From: Siphonodentalium dalli
Taxonomy: Eukaryota > Mollusca > Scaphopoda > Gadilida > Siphonodentaliidae
Direction of reading: 5' to 3'
DNA: 64,000 nucleotides
Assembly: GCA_032622095.1 (NCBI GenBank)
Contig: CP136062.1
Coordinates: 135,630,960-135,694,959 of the forward strand
Of this stretch, positions 46,301-61,300 are shown in pieces. The position numbers were made by a program, and so were the translations under genes. How positions within the stretch are numbered: position 1 is the first letter of the stretch; each line of letters opens with the position of its first letter. The notes beneath the pieces are model-generated. The model was given only the letters and a program-made list of their open reading frames with translations, ran no database searches and was not told the DNA's origin.

Positions 46301-49300
46301 TCAAGGCTTGCTTGATGGTGAACATTCATACCAAATTTCATAGAGATCAGTACAATCCTTTAAGATCAGTAAAATCCTTTGATTTTGAGGTCAGTTAAAA
46401 ATTGTCGCCCCTGCACACTATCGCTCTCACAATTTTCATCTTTTGTGTCTTAACCCTTTCTATAGAATGGATTCTCCCATCCAGTTATAACAGTATACAT
46501 TGGAATGGTCTATTATTAATTTGGATGGGTGTTCAGGAAAAATGAGCAGATGACAGACAGATGAGGAGATAATACAAGTGCAGAATGATTCAATATCTAT
46601 GGTCATTTGATGAACTTATTTTCTGAAGATTTCCTAAAGGAACTACTTGTCAATGAGTATTTAATAAAGAAAGGGTTAATAACTCCCCTCGGCGTTTATC
46701 AAATGAGCAAAAATTATCTCATGATAAAACTCGGACACAGCATATGGACTTACGTAACCTTATTATATGTTGACATGTTCAATATGAGCAAGTTTAATTT
46801 GCACAAATGACCAGTATGATGGTTTCCTTTACTTGATGCATACAACAAAATCTATGTTAGTATATAAGTTGGGTTGTCCACTCATCATGTTATTTGGTGC
46901 TTAAAGACATATTATGGACTTATACGGGTAAGTGAAACTATTGAGTACCAACTGGAGGAATGTAGCTTTCTACTAACATCACTGAAAAAAATAGTAAATC
47001 GACTGTACCACACTCCATAGAAAACATTGTCTGAACTATGTTTAATTGTAAATATTTACTTCTCGATTCAGGACGCAACTATCAGCGATAAACTAACAAA
47101 ACCAATTTCGCCATCGAGAGTCACTGCATTTAATTAATAGATAAGAATGATTTATGTGTGTTGTAAATTTGGATATCATATTTGTTAAAATAACTACTTT
47201 TGAGCAAGATTATTCTCCATTTCTATTTCATCATCCTGCCAGAGTGTTTCACATCACTTTAGTTTTCTTTTGAAACTTTTTCTAATGTTTTAGCTTATCT
47301 TTGACAGCGCCGTAAGCGAGCACTATATATATACCGTGCCTCTGTTTTTTCAAAATCGAAAGACAGATCCATACAAGTGGTTGAGACATCTGCTTGATGG
47401 GACTCTCTCGGATGGGTGCATGACCATGCAGACAGACGGACACATGCAATCCAGTATCCCCCCTCAAACTTTTAAGTACAGTAATGCTCTACATAATCGA
47501 CTCCTTAACCACAGCAGAATTATGGGTAACTTTTCAGGATTTAGTCGGAAATATGGCTTGTTGCCATTCATCTGAAAGCTCTCAGTGAGAGCTTTCCGAT
47601 GAATGGCAACAAGCCATATTTCCGACTAAATCCTGAAACCCATAATTCTGCTGTGATTAAGGAGTCGATTATTTAGAGCATTACTGTAAGAGTATCGTTA
47701 CCTGTGTGCAGTGCTCTGCTCCACTGAAGTGGAATATGCCACCAATGAAAATACAATGCTCATGAGATAGTAGTTCACATGTTCCTCTGATATCCACACA
47801 ACATGGCTTCAGTATATGTGCTACACTGTTCTCTCCAGAAACTCGCTTACTGCACAAAACACCCTCTTTCCAAACTGCAGTGCCTGAAAGTGATAATAGA
47901 ATAGATCATTGTCAATATGTTAACCCTTTCTATATATACTAAATACTCATTGATGAGTTGTTATCCCTTAGGAAATGTTCAGATAATAAGTTCAACAAAA
48001 CGATCATACATTTGTCGAACTTATTATCTGAACATTTCCCTCTAATAAATAGTACTCCTTCTGTACTTGTAATATCTGCCATCTGCTTATTTTTCTGAAA
48101 ACCACTTCAGATGAATAAAAGACCATCCCAGTGTATACTTTTAAAACTGAGTAGGAGAATGCATTTAATATAGAAAGGGTTAATGCCTGAATGTATTCTA
48201 TAAAATAATTATAGAAGTATATGTACATACAATGGAACGCTGAGTGTATTCTCCTACATAATAATTATAAAAGTATATGTACATACAATGGAATGCTGAA
48301 TGTAACCTCCTATAAAATAATTATAAAAGTATATGTACATACAATGGAATGATGAATGTATTCTCCTATAAAATAATTATAAAAGTATATGTACATACAA
48401 TGGAATGATGAATGTATTCTCCTATAAAATAATTATAAAAGTATATGTACATACAATGGAATGATTCATTCTTCATTTGTAGGAATCTTAACATGAAATA
48501 AGATCATACAGCAAGTAGCAGTGAAGAACTGTATGGACCTGGGCTATTTGTTGAATCTATTCATATATAGCTGAATGTTGTAACAAATGAATGTGGCTTA
48601 ATTAAATTCGGTGATCTAATGAGGATTGGATCGGAATTAGCTGTCACTTCTCCATTTTCATGTTTATGCTTTAAGATCAATATTCCTACTTCTAAATTAG
48701 GTATTAATAATTTGTAGCAATCATAATTAATGCACGCAAATCGTTTAAGAAATAAAACGATAGGTCTGACTTTATGGAAACGGAACGATCTTAAGTTAAA
48801 AATAAGTTATCTTTAATAAGAAGAGAAACAGAACAAAACACGTCTAAAATTAAGGATGGAAATATTCAGTGGAGGTATCTCTTCTTAAAAATTACATACG
48901 TATAATTTGGAGGTTCAAAGAAGTTATTTCCATTTAAATTATTATAATAAATTAGAGATATTTTCTATAGGGATGTCAGGGACAATCAAAACTATACAGT
49001 AATGCCCTAAGTAATCGACTCCCTAACAACAGCAGAATTATGGGTAACTTTTCAGGATTTAGTCGGAAATATGGCTTGTTGCCAAAGCTCTCTGGGAGAG
49101 CTTTCCGATGAATGGCAACAAGCCATATTTCCAACTAAATCCTGAAAAGTTACCCATAATTCTGCTGTCGTTAGGGAGTCGATTACTTAGGGCATTACTG
49201 TACCTGGGACCAGCCAAGAGGGCGACTTGTGAGACATCTTCTCCCTAAAATGTGCCACTTCTCCCTATTTTTGTCTCAGGGAGAAGTGACATCTCTGTCA

Positions 49301-52300
49301 TATAATTGTATGCATAAGTCCCAGCAGCATATTTAAAGTATACAGTAATGCTCTAAATAATTGACTCCTTAACCACAGCAGAATTATGGGTAACTTTTCA
49401 GGATTTAGTTGGAAATATGGCTTGTTGCCATTCATCGGAAAGCTCTCACTGTAATTCTGCTGTGGTTAAGGAGTCGATTATTTAGAGCATTACTGTATAC
49501 ATACCTTTGGATAGAGATGTGCATTCATCTTCAGTAGTCGTGCTTGCAGTATTTCTCTTCTTAATTTCACAACACCCGAGCACAGAATCGATTCTGTAAC
49601 TTTGCTTTGAGTAGGCTATCCTGATGTTGATGTCATCTCTCATACATGGTGCATAAAGAGCTCCGGCAGCTTGCAAAAAAAATGTCACTGTGGGGAATCA
49701 CGTGCTTTCGAGGTTGGTACCACATTCAAAAAGTACAATTATGCACAAAAACATAATATATGAGGAACTGACACAAGACATAGCATTTTGACTGTTACAA
49801 GAATATGCTAGTTTATTTTTAAAACATACTCATACCTTATTTGTTCGGAAATACTCAGTGGTTTTCTATAACATTCTGACCAAAGTTGCCAGGCAGAAGT
49901 TCCTGGAATACACAAGTCCATACATCTAGGAGAATCCTTCAACTGACAACTTTGGTCAGAATGTCATAACAAACAACTTTGAGTTTGGATACAAATGAGG
50001 TATCAGCTTGTTTGAAAAATAGTATAGCATATGCTCGAAGCTGCCAAAATACTATGTAATACATCATTATCCTAGTTTATTACTTTTTCATTATTTCTGG
50101 TCGTGTTTATGATCGCCTCGCTAATTTTGAATGCATGGTAGTGATGATTGATTTATTGCACAAGTCACATAACAGTGAAACAAGCAAAACGTATATACAC
50201 TATGTACACAAATTCGGATATCACATTCATCATTGTTCATATACACATGCATGTTTATATATACAGCAGTAATTAAATTAGATTACACAATAATAGGCAA
50301 TAAACTTAACAAGTATGATAATTACATGTGATCACCCTTAACAATAAATGATTTCGCTCATATAGAATAAGACACCTTCTTAAAGGCACACCTTAGGAAT
50401 ATGCATAGTCTTTTTATGAGGCTTATATTTTGAAGAGATAGGAGACTATGGAATTTCTCTCTCATAGGGTTCTTCCAAAAGTATTCAGGGATATATTGTT
50501 TTCTGATTTCATCCAAATGACTGCATATAATAACTAAATGGTATTCGTCTCCTAAATATTCTCCACATCAGTCATCAACTCGAAACCATGTGATTCCCCA
50601 CCATGAATGTTTCAACATATATATCACTGTGAAGAAGGTCTTGTGTTTTGCCACCAAACAAGTGGAAGCAATGTGAATATGCAGGTTAACCTTTTCTTTA
50701 CTAAATATTCATTATCAAGTAGTTCCCTTAGAAATTGTTCCGATAATAAGTTCAACAAATGCTTGATAGGCCATTTGTTGATCATATTATCTGAACATTT
50801 TCCACCATGAATAGGAATAGTTCTGCACTTGTATTATCTGTTCGTCAGTCTGTCGTCAGCCCATAATGCCTGAACATCCCTCCGAATAAGATGAATAATT
50901 AAAATGAGACCATTCCAATGTATACTGTTATAAATGAATGGGAGAATCCATTCAGCAAATAAATAAAGGGTTAATTGAGAGAGATAAAATGTACAGTAAT
51001 GCCAGGTAATGCCATAAATAATCGACTCCTTAACCACAGCAGAATTATGGGTAATTTTTCAGGATTTAGCCAGAAATATGGCTTGTTGCCATTCATCGGA
51101 AAGCTCTCCCTGAGTGCTTTCCGATGAATGGCAACAAGCCATATTTCCGATTAAATCCTGAAAAATTACCCATAATTCTGCTGTGGTTAATGAGTCGATT
51201 ATTTAGAGCATTACTGTAAGTTCTCTGGGGTGGGGGGAATTTGAAGCCAGAGCTTATTATGCCACCTCTGATGACGTCATAAGTGTCAGCTAATTCTAAA
51301 ATGCCACTTTCACTCTGTTAGCAAAACAAGTGATAGTTTCGAGATGATATAGTCATGTGACTGTGCTCTGATCAGCTTACCTAAAATATCGACAATGTTT
51401 GGGATATTTTTTTTTTACAAAATAATTCCTTTGAAATCTCACTTACCAATCATAAACCAGTAGTTTGGCCCAATCCATATGTTCGGAACCTCCCACCTAT
51501 GGACTGTCTCTGTCCCAATGAACGTCTTGATTCCATTTATGAGTTTCAGTCTAGCTTCCAGGGCTACAGGTGATAGACCTCCCATAGCACAGAGTGTCAC
51601 CATAGTTATAACTTCAGTCTATAATTAATTCATGTTAAATACTTTTTTTTTATATATATAGTTAGGCCTAGAAAAACAATTATCTGTGTTTCTGCTAATG
51701 GAACTTAGTCAGGTTACGTTCGGCAGGTAAGATAATGATTTCGTTTTTATTTATAATTTTTTTTAATATTTCAGTTGAAATATTTTCTAAACCTCACACA
51801 GTTGTCACTGAAAAGAGTTACAGTAATGCCCTAAATAATCGACTCCTTAACCACAGCAGAATTATGGGTAACTTTTCAGGATTTAGTCGGAAATATGGCT
51901 TGTTGCCATTCATCGGAAAGCTCTCAGTGCCAGTGCAAGCAACAAAAAGATCATGTGCTAATTCATAATTTCACGATGGACTGTCAGCCGGTGCATACCT
52001 CTCATGTGGCATACCGCCTAGTGTGGTCGTTCCTATAACCAGGCAGAAGGACCCAATGAAAGTGTCAATGACACTGTAGCTCATCTTAGGTAGGGGAATA
52101 ATTTAATGGTTGACAGTAAATGGAGGAATAGGAAAGGTGCTAATTGAAATGTCTAACCTGCGCCAAAGGATTTAGTGATGCAAAGAGTAAAATACAAGAT
52201 GGCTGCTGGCGGCCATGTTTTTTGGCCAATTGACCCCAAATGGACTCGTTCCCATCTACGTGTCATTGTTAACATCCATCACAAATTTTATGAAGATCTG

Positions 52301-55300
52301 ACCAAAGCTACGACCTACAAACTTCATGATGATCAGACGAACAGTACGACCTGTAGACCACGCCAATGGATTGAATTTTGAAATCCAAAATGGCCCGCGC
52401 GAAAGGATTTAGTCATGCAAAGAGTAAAATCCAAGATGGCTGCTGGCGGCCATGTTTTTGGACAGAATGACCCCAAAACGACTCGTTCCCATCTACATGT
52501 CATTGTTATCATCCATGACAAATTTCATGACCATCTGACCAAAGCTACCGGTACGACCTGTAGCCCGCACCAAAGGATTTAGTCATGCAAAGAGTAAAAT
52601 CCAAGATAGCTACTGGCGGCCATGTTTTTTGAACGACCCCAAAATCACTCGTTCCCATCTACATGTCATTATTAACATCCATGACAAATTTCATGATGAT
52701 CAGACGAACAGTACGACCTGTAGACCGCGCCAATGGATTGAATCTTGAAATCCAAGATGGCTGCCAGTGGCCATGTTTTTTGGCCGAATGACCCCAAAAT
52801 GACTCAGTCCCATCTACATGTCAATGTCAACATTCATGACAAATTTCATAAAGATTAGACCAAGGTACAACCTGTAGCCCGCGCCAAAGGATTTAGTCAT
52901 GCAAAGAGTAAAATCCAAGATGGCTGCTGGCGGCCATGTTTTTTGGGCGAACGACTCCAAAATCACTCGTTCCCATCTACATGTCATTGTTAACATCCGT
53001 GACAAATTTCATAAACTTGCGACCAACGCAACGACCTGTAGCCCGCGCCAAAGGATTTAGTCATGCAAAGAGTAAAATCGAAGATGGCTGCTGGCAGCCA
53101 TGTTTTTTGGCCGACTGACCCCAAAATAACTCGTTCCCATCTACATGTCAATATTAACATCCATGACAAATTTCATGATGATCAGACGAACAGTATGACC
53201 TGTAGCCCGCACCAATGGATTGAATTTTGAAATCCAAGATGGCGCCAGCAGCCATGTTTTTTGGCCGAATGACCCAAAATGACTCGTTCCCATCTAAATG
53301 TCAATGTCAACATTCATGACAAATTTCATAAAGATCAGACCAAAGGTACGACCTGTATCCCGCGCCAAAGGAAATTGTTGACGGACACACGCACACACGG
53401 ACGACAAACCATGGCAATAGCTCAAACTTACAAAAGTAAGTTGAGCTAAAAATCAGCATTTCCAGATAAACAAAGATGAATAACTCTAGAACAGTGAACC
53501 TTATTACGATGATAAGACACTCCATTGAATGGCCTCATAGTAGTCAATATCCAAATCAAAATTCATTGATCTGAGCACTATTGTTCAAGTTATGACCTGA
53601 ACAGACATCTGACGGATGTACATGTACTTACCCACCACATCTAAAATACGTGCTGTGTGAAACTCACCGAAATTCACCTAGTGTCAAGTCAGTACATTTG
53701 AGCATTGTGGGTAGCACATTAATGACTTATAAAGTCATGTTAACTTGGACATCCAAATTAATAAATATGAATAAATGGTGGTGGTGCCTATACATGTGAG
53801 TTGAATTCCATAGTTTTCTGAAAAATAATAGCAACAGCCGATCCATAGGAACATTGATGAAATCTCACGCAAACACAATGGACGTCCATTGATATCCAAG
53901 TTTGGGCAATATGTCTAATTTTTCTTGCACAGACACCGCATGATGTTTTAACCCTTTCGCAGGTAGAACGATATTTATGTTGTTTTACGGTTGGCGGGTA
54001 GACAACATACATGTATGGCATTGACAGTAGTTTTATGGTAATATTATGTTACCGTATCATAACTTCGAAAACTCATCTCCTAAATGGAAACTTTTCATGG
54101 ATATAATGTGGATATATATTATTTTTATTATTTACTGACATATACCGGGTATTTAGTAATTAATATAGGCAATTTTAAGGTTAAAATTACATTATCTCTG
54201 AAGTTTTTAAGGCCGAAAATAGTTGAAAAATATGGAGGAAATTTTGTTTTGAGCTGCAAAAAATTGTTTGCCCAAATATGGCTTGTTGCCATTCAACGGA
54301 AAGCTCTCCCCGAGAGCTTTCCGATGAATGGCAATAAGCCATATTTCCGACTAAATCCTGAAAAGTTACCCATAATTCTGCTGTCGATAACTTAGAGCAT
54401 TACTGTAATTAAGGTATACATGATTTAACACTGGAGTGTCCAACTAACCAAGATAAGTATATATGTGAACCAGGGTATAAAGGTCGGAAGCTCTGCCAGC
54501 TGAACTTTAACATGTGTTCGACTTTTGTGGTCACCAAGTTGCTTGCTGTCAATCTGATTACGTAACCTGTCCCACTTCTCTGCCATTTTAGCCTTTGGGT
54601 CCATATAATACTCTGGAAAATACAATAGTCAAACAACAGTCTATTGATAACCTCTGCTCACCCTTAACCATTAATATGGGCTACACAAATGCGTACAGTA
54701 ATGCCCAAAATAATCGACTCCTTAACCACAGCAGAATTATGGGTAATTTTTCAGGATTTAGTCGGAAATATGACTTGTTGCCATTCATCGGAAAGCTCTC
54801 AGTAAGAGATTTCCGTTGAATGGCAACAAGCCATATTTCCGACTAAATCCTGAAAAATTACCCAAAATTCTGCTGTGGTTAAGGAGTCGTTAACCCTTTC
54901 ATGATGGGAATTGTGCTGGTGCAGCATTAAATATCATGTGCCAGTTCATTATCTTATATATTCAAGTTTCCCATAGAGATCCTCGCATATATAAGAGATT
55001 GCACTGGCTTTAAAAGTCAAGTTAAATACTGTTAGGCCAATGTATACTCTCATATATGCGAGGCTCCCTATGGGAGACTCACATATATAAGAGAATGCAT
55101 TGGCACAGGGTTTTCGCAAAATTTCAGGAAGCTCCAGTCATGGAAGAGTTAATAAAACATGTGGATATATTTTAACCCTTTACCCAACAAACCGGCCAAA
55201 ACCGGCCAAATAAACCTTCAACAGCCTAAAATATCTTCGGTCTGTCTCAATAAAACCATACAAATATGGATATCATTGGAACCGGCTCATTGACCACATT

Positions 55301-58300
55301 GTGATGGTTATAGTTATGCCCTGTGCCAATGCATTCTCTTATATATACGAGTCGACCATAGGTCGCCTCGCATATATAAGAGAATGCATTGGCCTAAAAT
55401 AAATCTTTTTTTAACACTTTTTACCATTTTTTCTTACATTCTTTAACAATTTTATAATTTTTAATGTGTTAAGCCAATGCATTCTCTTATATATGCGAGG
55501 CGACCTATGGTCGACTCGCATATATAAGAGAATGCATTGGCACAGGGCCCTTCTGTTGGGTAAAGGGTTAACTGACTATGTTTAGAAAGGAAAATTGCTG
55601 TTTCACTAAAGGTGACTTTTCCCCTGCCATGCATACAACTTGTCATAATATTGCGATTATGAAATTATAACTTTCATTATAATAACCATACAGTGTGCAG
55701 TTTATTCATCAAGATATTGTCTTTTTCATTAACCTCATATTTGAAAACTTTGTAAAATCATATATATATGGGTCATATCTCCATGAGATTTTGAGGCCAT
55801 CAGATATATACTCATCCCACATCTACACATATTCATACCAAAGATGTCAACTCCATATTTTTTCACACTATTATATAACAGTATACAGTAATGCCCTAAA
55901 TAATCGACTCCTTAATAAACAGCAGAATTATGGGTAACTTTTCAGGATTTAGTCGGAAATATGACTTGTTGCCATTCATCGGTTAAGGAGTCGATTATTT
56001 AAGGCATTACTGTACACAGTATATATTATTTTACTTGGATATCTGTTAAGTTGAACACCAAAAAGTGTGTGACAAATTTAAATTATTTCTCTGAAATTCT
56101 CTCTTGAAACTGGTGATTATAACTTTTTTGCATTGATAGCTAGGCCTCAAAAAGTACCTCAGACCAAGTGATGAGGCTAAAATTAACGGGATACATTTTT
56201 CTGGCAAACCGCCTGCCCCAAACTCAAACACTGTGCCCAAAACTATTTTCCTTTTTTTCGGCAATGATTTTTATTTTCGCTGATCATCAACAATTCTCTA
56301 GGATGAAATTCTAATTTTCAATTTACATTCTCCTGACCTGTCTTATCTATATGAATTTTATTTAAATTGATCCATTCTTTAGTTTTCTTAATTTTTTCAA
56401 AAATAATTTCTCATTTCACAGAGTTCATTTTGCCAGTTTGCCTAAATGAAAAATATCACTCAAAAGAAAATTCAACCAATGGCCTGAATTTACTATGGAC
56501 CAGTTACTAGAAAAACAGATACATTTCATTCTGGCCTAAGACTCAAGATTCAGACTCATCATAAATCCCTCAATTGGCCTCAATAACCCTTCATGTCGGG
56601 AGCTGCGCTGGTGCAGCATGAAAGATCCTGTGCCAGTGCATTCTATTATATATGCGAGTCTCCCATAGGGAGCCTCGCATAAATAAGAGAATGCACTGGC
56701 TGACAAGGTAAAGGTAAATATTGTTGTGCCAATGCATTCTCTAATACATGTATATGTGAGGCTCCCTATGGGAGACTCACATATATAAGAGAATGCATTG
56801 GCATAGGGCTTTCAATTTTCAGGAAGCTCCAGTCATGGAAGGGGTAAAACTACCTTTTGCTACATTGGTGACATTCTTCACTGCATCCAATCTCCATCGA
56901 TAATGTTCATATAACCTTTTCTTACTCTCTATCAATTTGGAAATCTTTGCCTTTTTCTCAACCTGTTAATATTCCATAATTTGATTATATAAAAGTAGAA
57001 AATGTGGATATATATGTCAGTCATTAGTTTTAAAGATGGTCTTTCTCTTCAATGTCACAATTATAACAACATAATTTAAATAAATCCTAAATTTAAGACA
57101 ACAAATAGCTACAGTAACGCCCTAAATAATCAACTCCTTAACCACGGCAGAATTATGGGTAACTTTTCAGGATTTAGTCGGAAATATGGCTTGTTGCCAT
57201 TCATCGGAAAGCTCTCGGTGAGAGCTTTCCGATGAATGGCAACAAGCCATATTTTCGACTAAATCCTGAAATATTACCCATAATTCTGCTGTGGTTAAGG
57301 AGTCAATTATTTAGGGCATTACTGTATTTTCTGAATAAAATACAGATAAAACTGAAGATTGGGTATATTGTTTGTCTATAAAGGCATAATAAATTGGTTT
57401 ATTTTCAATCACAATTTGCCATGAATGAGGGTGTTAACAAGATAAAGTTCTCCTTCTTTCAAGTATGCCTTAAAGTATGCTCCGAACATTTTTGCATGAA
57501 TTTCTGTTATAAAAATAGCCCCTAAAACCGTCCTACGGATGTTATAAGAAATTCTAAATAAAATTGATATTAGTTGATAGAAACTTTTCGAAAGATGTCC
57601 TCGATTCATATCCATTATGATATATACTCCTGTATATTTTATAACTCTCTGTTCCTAATTCGGATGCACAGTGACATAGCACATAGCACCTAAATATATG
57701 AGTACAAACATAATTTATACCACGTTTCTTGCCATATACATGCACATGTGTGTTCAAGGTCTAGGGTAATATGGTGTTCAAGGTCTAGGGTAATATGGTG
57801 TTCAAGGTCTAGGGTAATATGAAAGACAAATAATAATTTATTGTATTTGTTCAGTGGGCAGCACAATATATTAATTCCATTTATGTATATTTAAAATAAT
57901 TGCTTAAAATAAAACAAGAGATGTGTTGGTCACAATACAAGATCCATGGAGCTGAGCTGGTGCAGAATTAAAGATCATGTGCCAGTGCATTTTCTTATAT
58001 ATGCGAGTCTCCCATAGGGAGTGCACTGGCTTAAAAGGTCAAGGTAAATATCGTTAGCCCAATGGGTTCTCTTATATATGAGAGGCTCCCTATGGGAGAC
58101 TCGCATATATAACAAAATGCATTGGCACAGGGTTTTCGCAAAATTTCAGGAAGCTCCGCTCATGGAAGGGTTAATGTATATATCATACCTCTTTTAAGAT
58201 TTTGTACTGCTCATAAGCTTCGGTGCCATACACCAACTCTGTATCCTCATGATCAAAGTCCTGCATAAACTCATCAACCTTCAAAACAAGGGGAACTAGA

Positions 58301-61300
58301 GGTGAGACTGTCCCAGTATGACTATTAAAGGATACCCACCACAGTGCAATTGGAGTACATTAAGGATAGCCATATTAACATGTTTGTATTTAAAAAAAGG
58401 AATACAAGCTCGGACAAAATTTTGCATGTTGCGAACAATTTATAATTCTAACAAGAGCACCACCAGGCGTGCATTAATATGCCCATTTTCAAATTAAATA
58501 GTTGTCATCTATCAATTACTATAAAACAAAATTGGCTATCAGGTACCAAAACCTCAATTCGAATTTGACCTGTATTGTGAGGTAATAAACTAACATACAA
58601 AATATAAAATGAATCCAATAGAATAACGCAAAATATCACCTGGAAGGCAATAATATAGAAAATTTCTAAGTCGAAAAGGCCCTCAACTCCGGAAAAATCA
58701 TCGAACCAAACCCCAATTCAAACTTGACCTGTATTCTGGTATGACAGCCACAAACCAAGTTTAGTGGTGATCAAATAATCCCAAACTCAAGTTATGATCT
58801 GGAAACCAAAATATTGATGTAAAAATATAATTTTCCAAGTTTAGAAAGGCACATAACTCTGGCAAAAATCATTGGGCTGAACCCTAATTCGAACTTGATC
58901 TGTATTTTGGTATGACTGAGCGACATACCAAGTTTAGTTGTGATCAAATAATCCAAACTCAAGTTATCATCCAGAAACCAAAATGTTGATGGACAGACTT
59001 GTTGAAAGAATGCTTCCCCCACATTTGGATAATGTTAACTTTTTTTTTTACCTACTTATATACTATACGCATCCCCAATAATATGGGTCAGCAGAGGATT
59101 CAATCACAAAATCTTTCACCAAACCATATATGGGCTGTGTGTCATTTAGTACTCTGCAGATGGACAGCTGGACATTTGGATAAAGAACCAGATGCATGGA
59201 AATTCAGTGTACCCTCGGTTCACTTTACAATTGCGGGTATAAACAGATATATAACTCACCAAATCTCTGTCATTTAGATCTTCATCACTGAGCTCATCAT
59301 AAAGCTGATTACGGATACCAAACACAGGTGTATCAGTAGAAGGTTGTGCAATTTCACCGTCATATTCAGGAACCACCTTATTTCTGAAACATGCATTTGA
59401 AGTAATCTTCTCTTTAGTGTCATGTGCCTCGCTCATGCTTGAACCAGCACAAACAGCTGCATTATTACAGGGAGAGCTTACAGAACATTCATTAATTTCT
59501 CTGCTGGATGTATCAACTACATGATGCTTATCTGAGATTCTATTGGAACTATTTTCTTCTATTTCACTCCTTTCTGTGTTGTCATGATTTGTTTTATTGC
59601 TGAGTGACTTGCCTTCAACTGATTCTATTGGCTTTGTAGAGCTTATTCCATTTGAAGCCACTGGGAGAACAGAACTATTTTGATTCGCTAAACTCAACTG
59701 ACTTGAGCGCTTTATATATTCCAAGTCACTTAAAACTTGACTTATCCCATGAGGTCTTAATATTCCATGTTGAGAATCGTGTTGTGATAAACCATGCGAA
59801 GATGCATGCCTATTTTTAAACTTTAAGAGCTTAGTTCTCGGCATTGATTGCATCTGAATTTCATCAAAACGTGATGACGAAGGATTATTTTTGAGAATAA
59901 CAGATTCAGTAGGAGACATGGTAAGCTGACCTCCTTTGAGTTTTTTCTTTTCTCCAGCATGATTATTATTATCGACTGAGCCCCTTGCTAATGAGTCAAC
60001 AATGGCTGGCTTGAATGCATTCTCTCGATTAGACTGATGAAAACTAGTTTCAGAGTTTTGTTCAAGATTATGAGTGAGTTCTTCATTCCAAAACACTGGT
60101 CTTTTCTTTGATCTGTGTTCATTCATAGGTTGGCTGCCCTTGGCAGCAGATGATGTAGAATCCTGTGTTATATTTGGTTCTTGAACATCAAGTAAGGTAT
60201 CCTCGAAACTATCTTGTAATTCAGTAATTTGTTGCAAGTTTGTTTGTGAAAGCTGTGCTAATATATCATCTATCTCTTTATGAATTTTACATTCCCGCAT
60301 GTGGTCCTTGTTACGAATGTTTCGCAGTCCAAACTGCCCATCCTGTTATTTAAAAAATGAAATTTATTAAATATTGTCATAATTAGAAATAAAAAGGCTC
60401 AATTTAATCTACCAAATATTTCAAGAGAAAGTTAATCGCTTCAGTCAAGAACATGAACGTTTAATATTAACCCTTTCAGTGCCAAGTCCGATTTTTGTAT
60501 CAACCCATATTTCCTTGATCATTTTTAAATTTATTGATTATAATAATGTGATACATTTATGGAAAGAGCTCCAAGAGCAAAAAAATCGGACTTGGCACTG
60601 AAAGGGTTAAAGCTAGCTAGTGTCAATTAATCTTCATGCCTGAAATTAAACCTCATAATCCCATGCTTTTGTCATGTCTGCAGATAAAAATATACTTAAT
60701 GTTAATAAGGCCAAATAAAATATTTGATTGTTTGCCCACTCCCTACCTACCCAAAAAAGCCCCTACTAGAAAAATGTTATCAGACCATTAGAAATGAAAT
60801 ATTATTTTGTTGTTTAACTACATGGCCACAGTCAGTGTTCGTGCTGTCGGTGGCCAAATTGTTTTCAAATTGGCCAATACAAATTTCATTTGGCCAAACT
60901 TTTATTGATATCAAATTGAGACGGAAGCTAATTCAAAAGCACTGAATAGATTAGTTAGTTAGGCGATGAAAGTATTGCCGTTCTGGAAAACGCGGGTTTC
61001 GTACTTTGGAAAGTATTTACCATGAAAACCCAAATTTATTTTGTAACGGGAGCGTTGATTGACTTGTGACGGCTGTACAAAGGGGAAGGTAAGCTCTAAC
61101 ATTTAACCAGCCATTTAAAATAATATTGGATTTAAAACACTAATCATCAAAACACTTAATCTTTACACTGGTTATGTATTTTATTTTGTTGATTAGGCAG
61201 TCTGTAAGATAAAATACATAAATGCATTGTTCGATAATTGGATGTACAAGCGAGCGGTACTTAACTCAATGACATGTCAGCTACGTAATTATTCATTAAC

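Noticed and set aside
52175-53525. Multiple ORFs of 60 to 72 codons on both strands
   Set aside because: They repeat the same peptides because of the 165-bp units. No coding signal.
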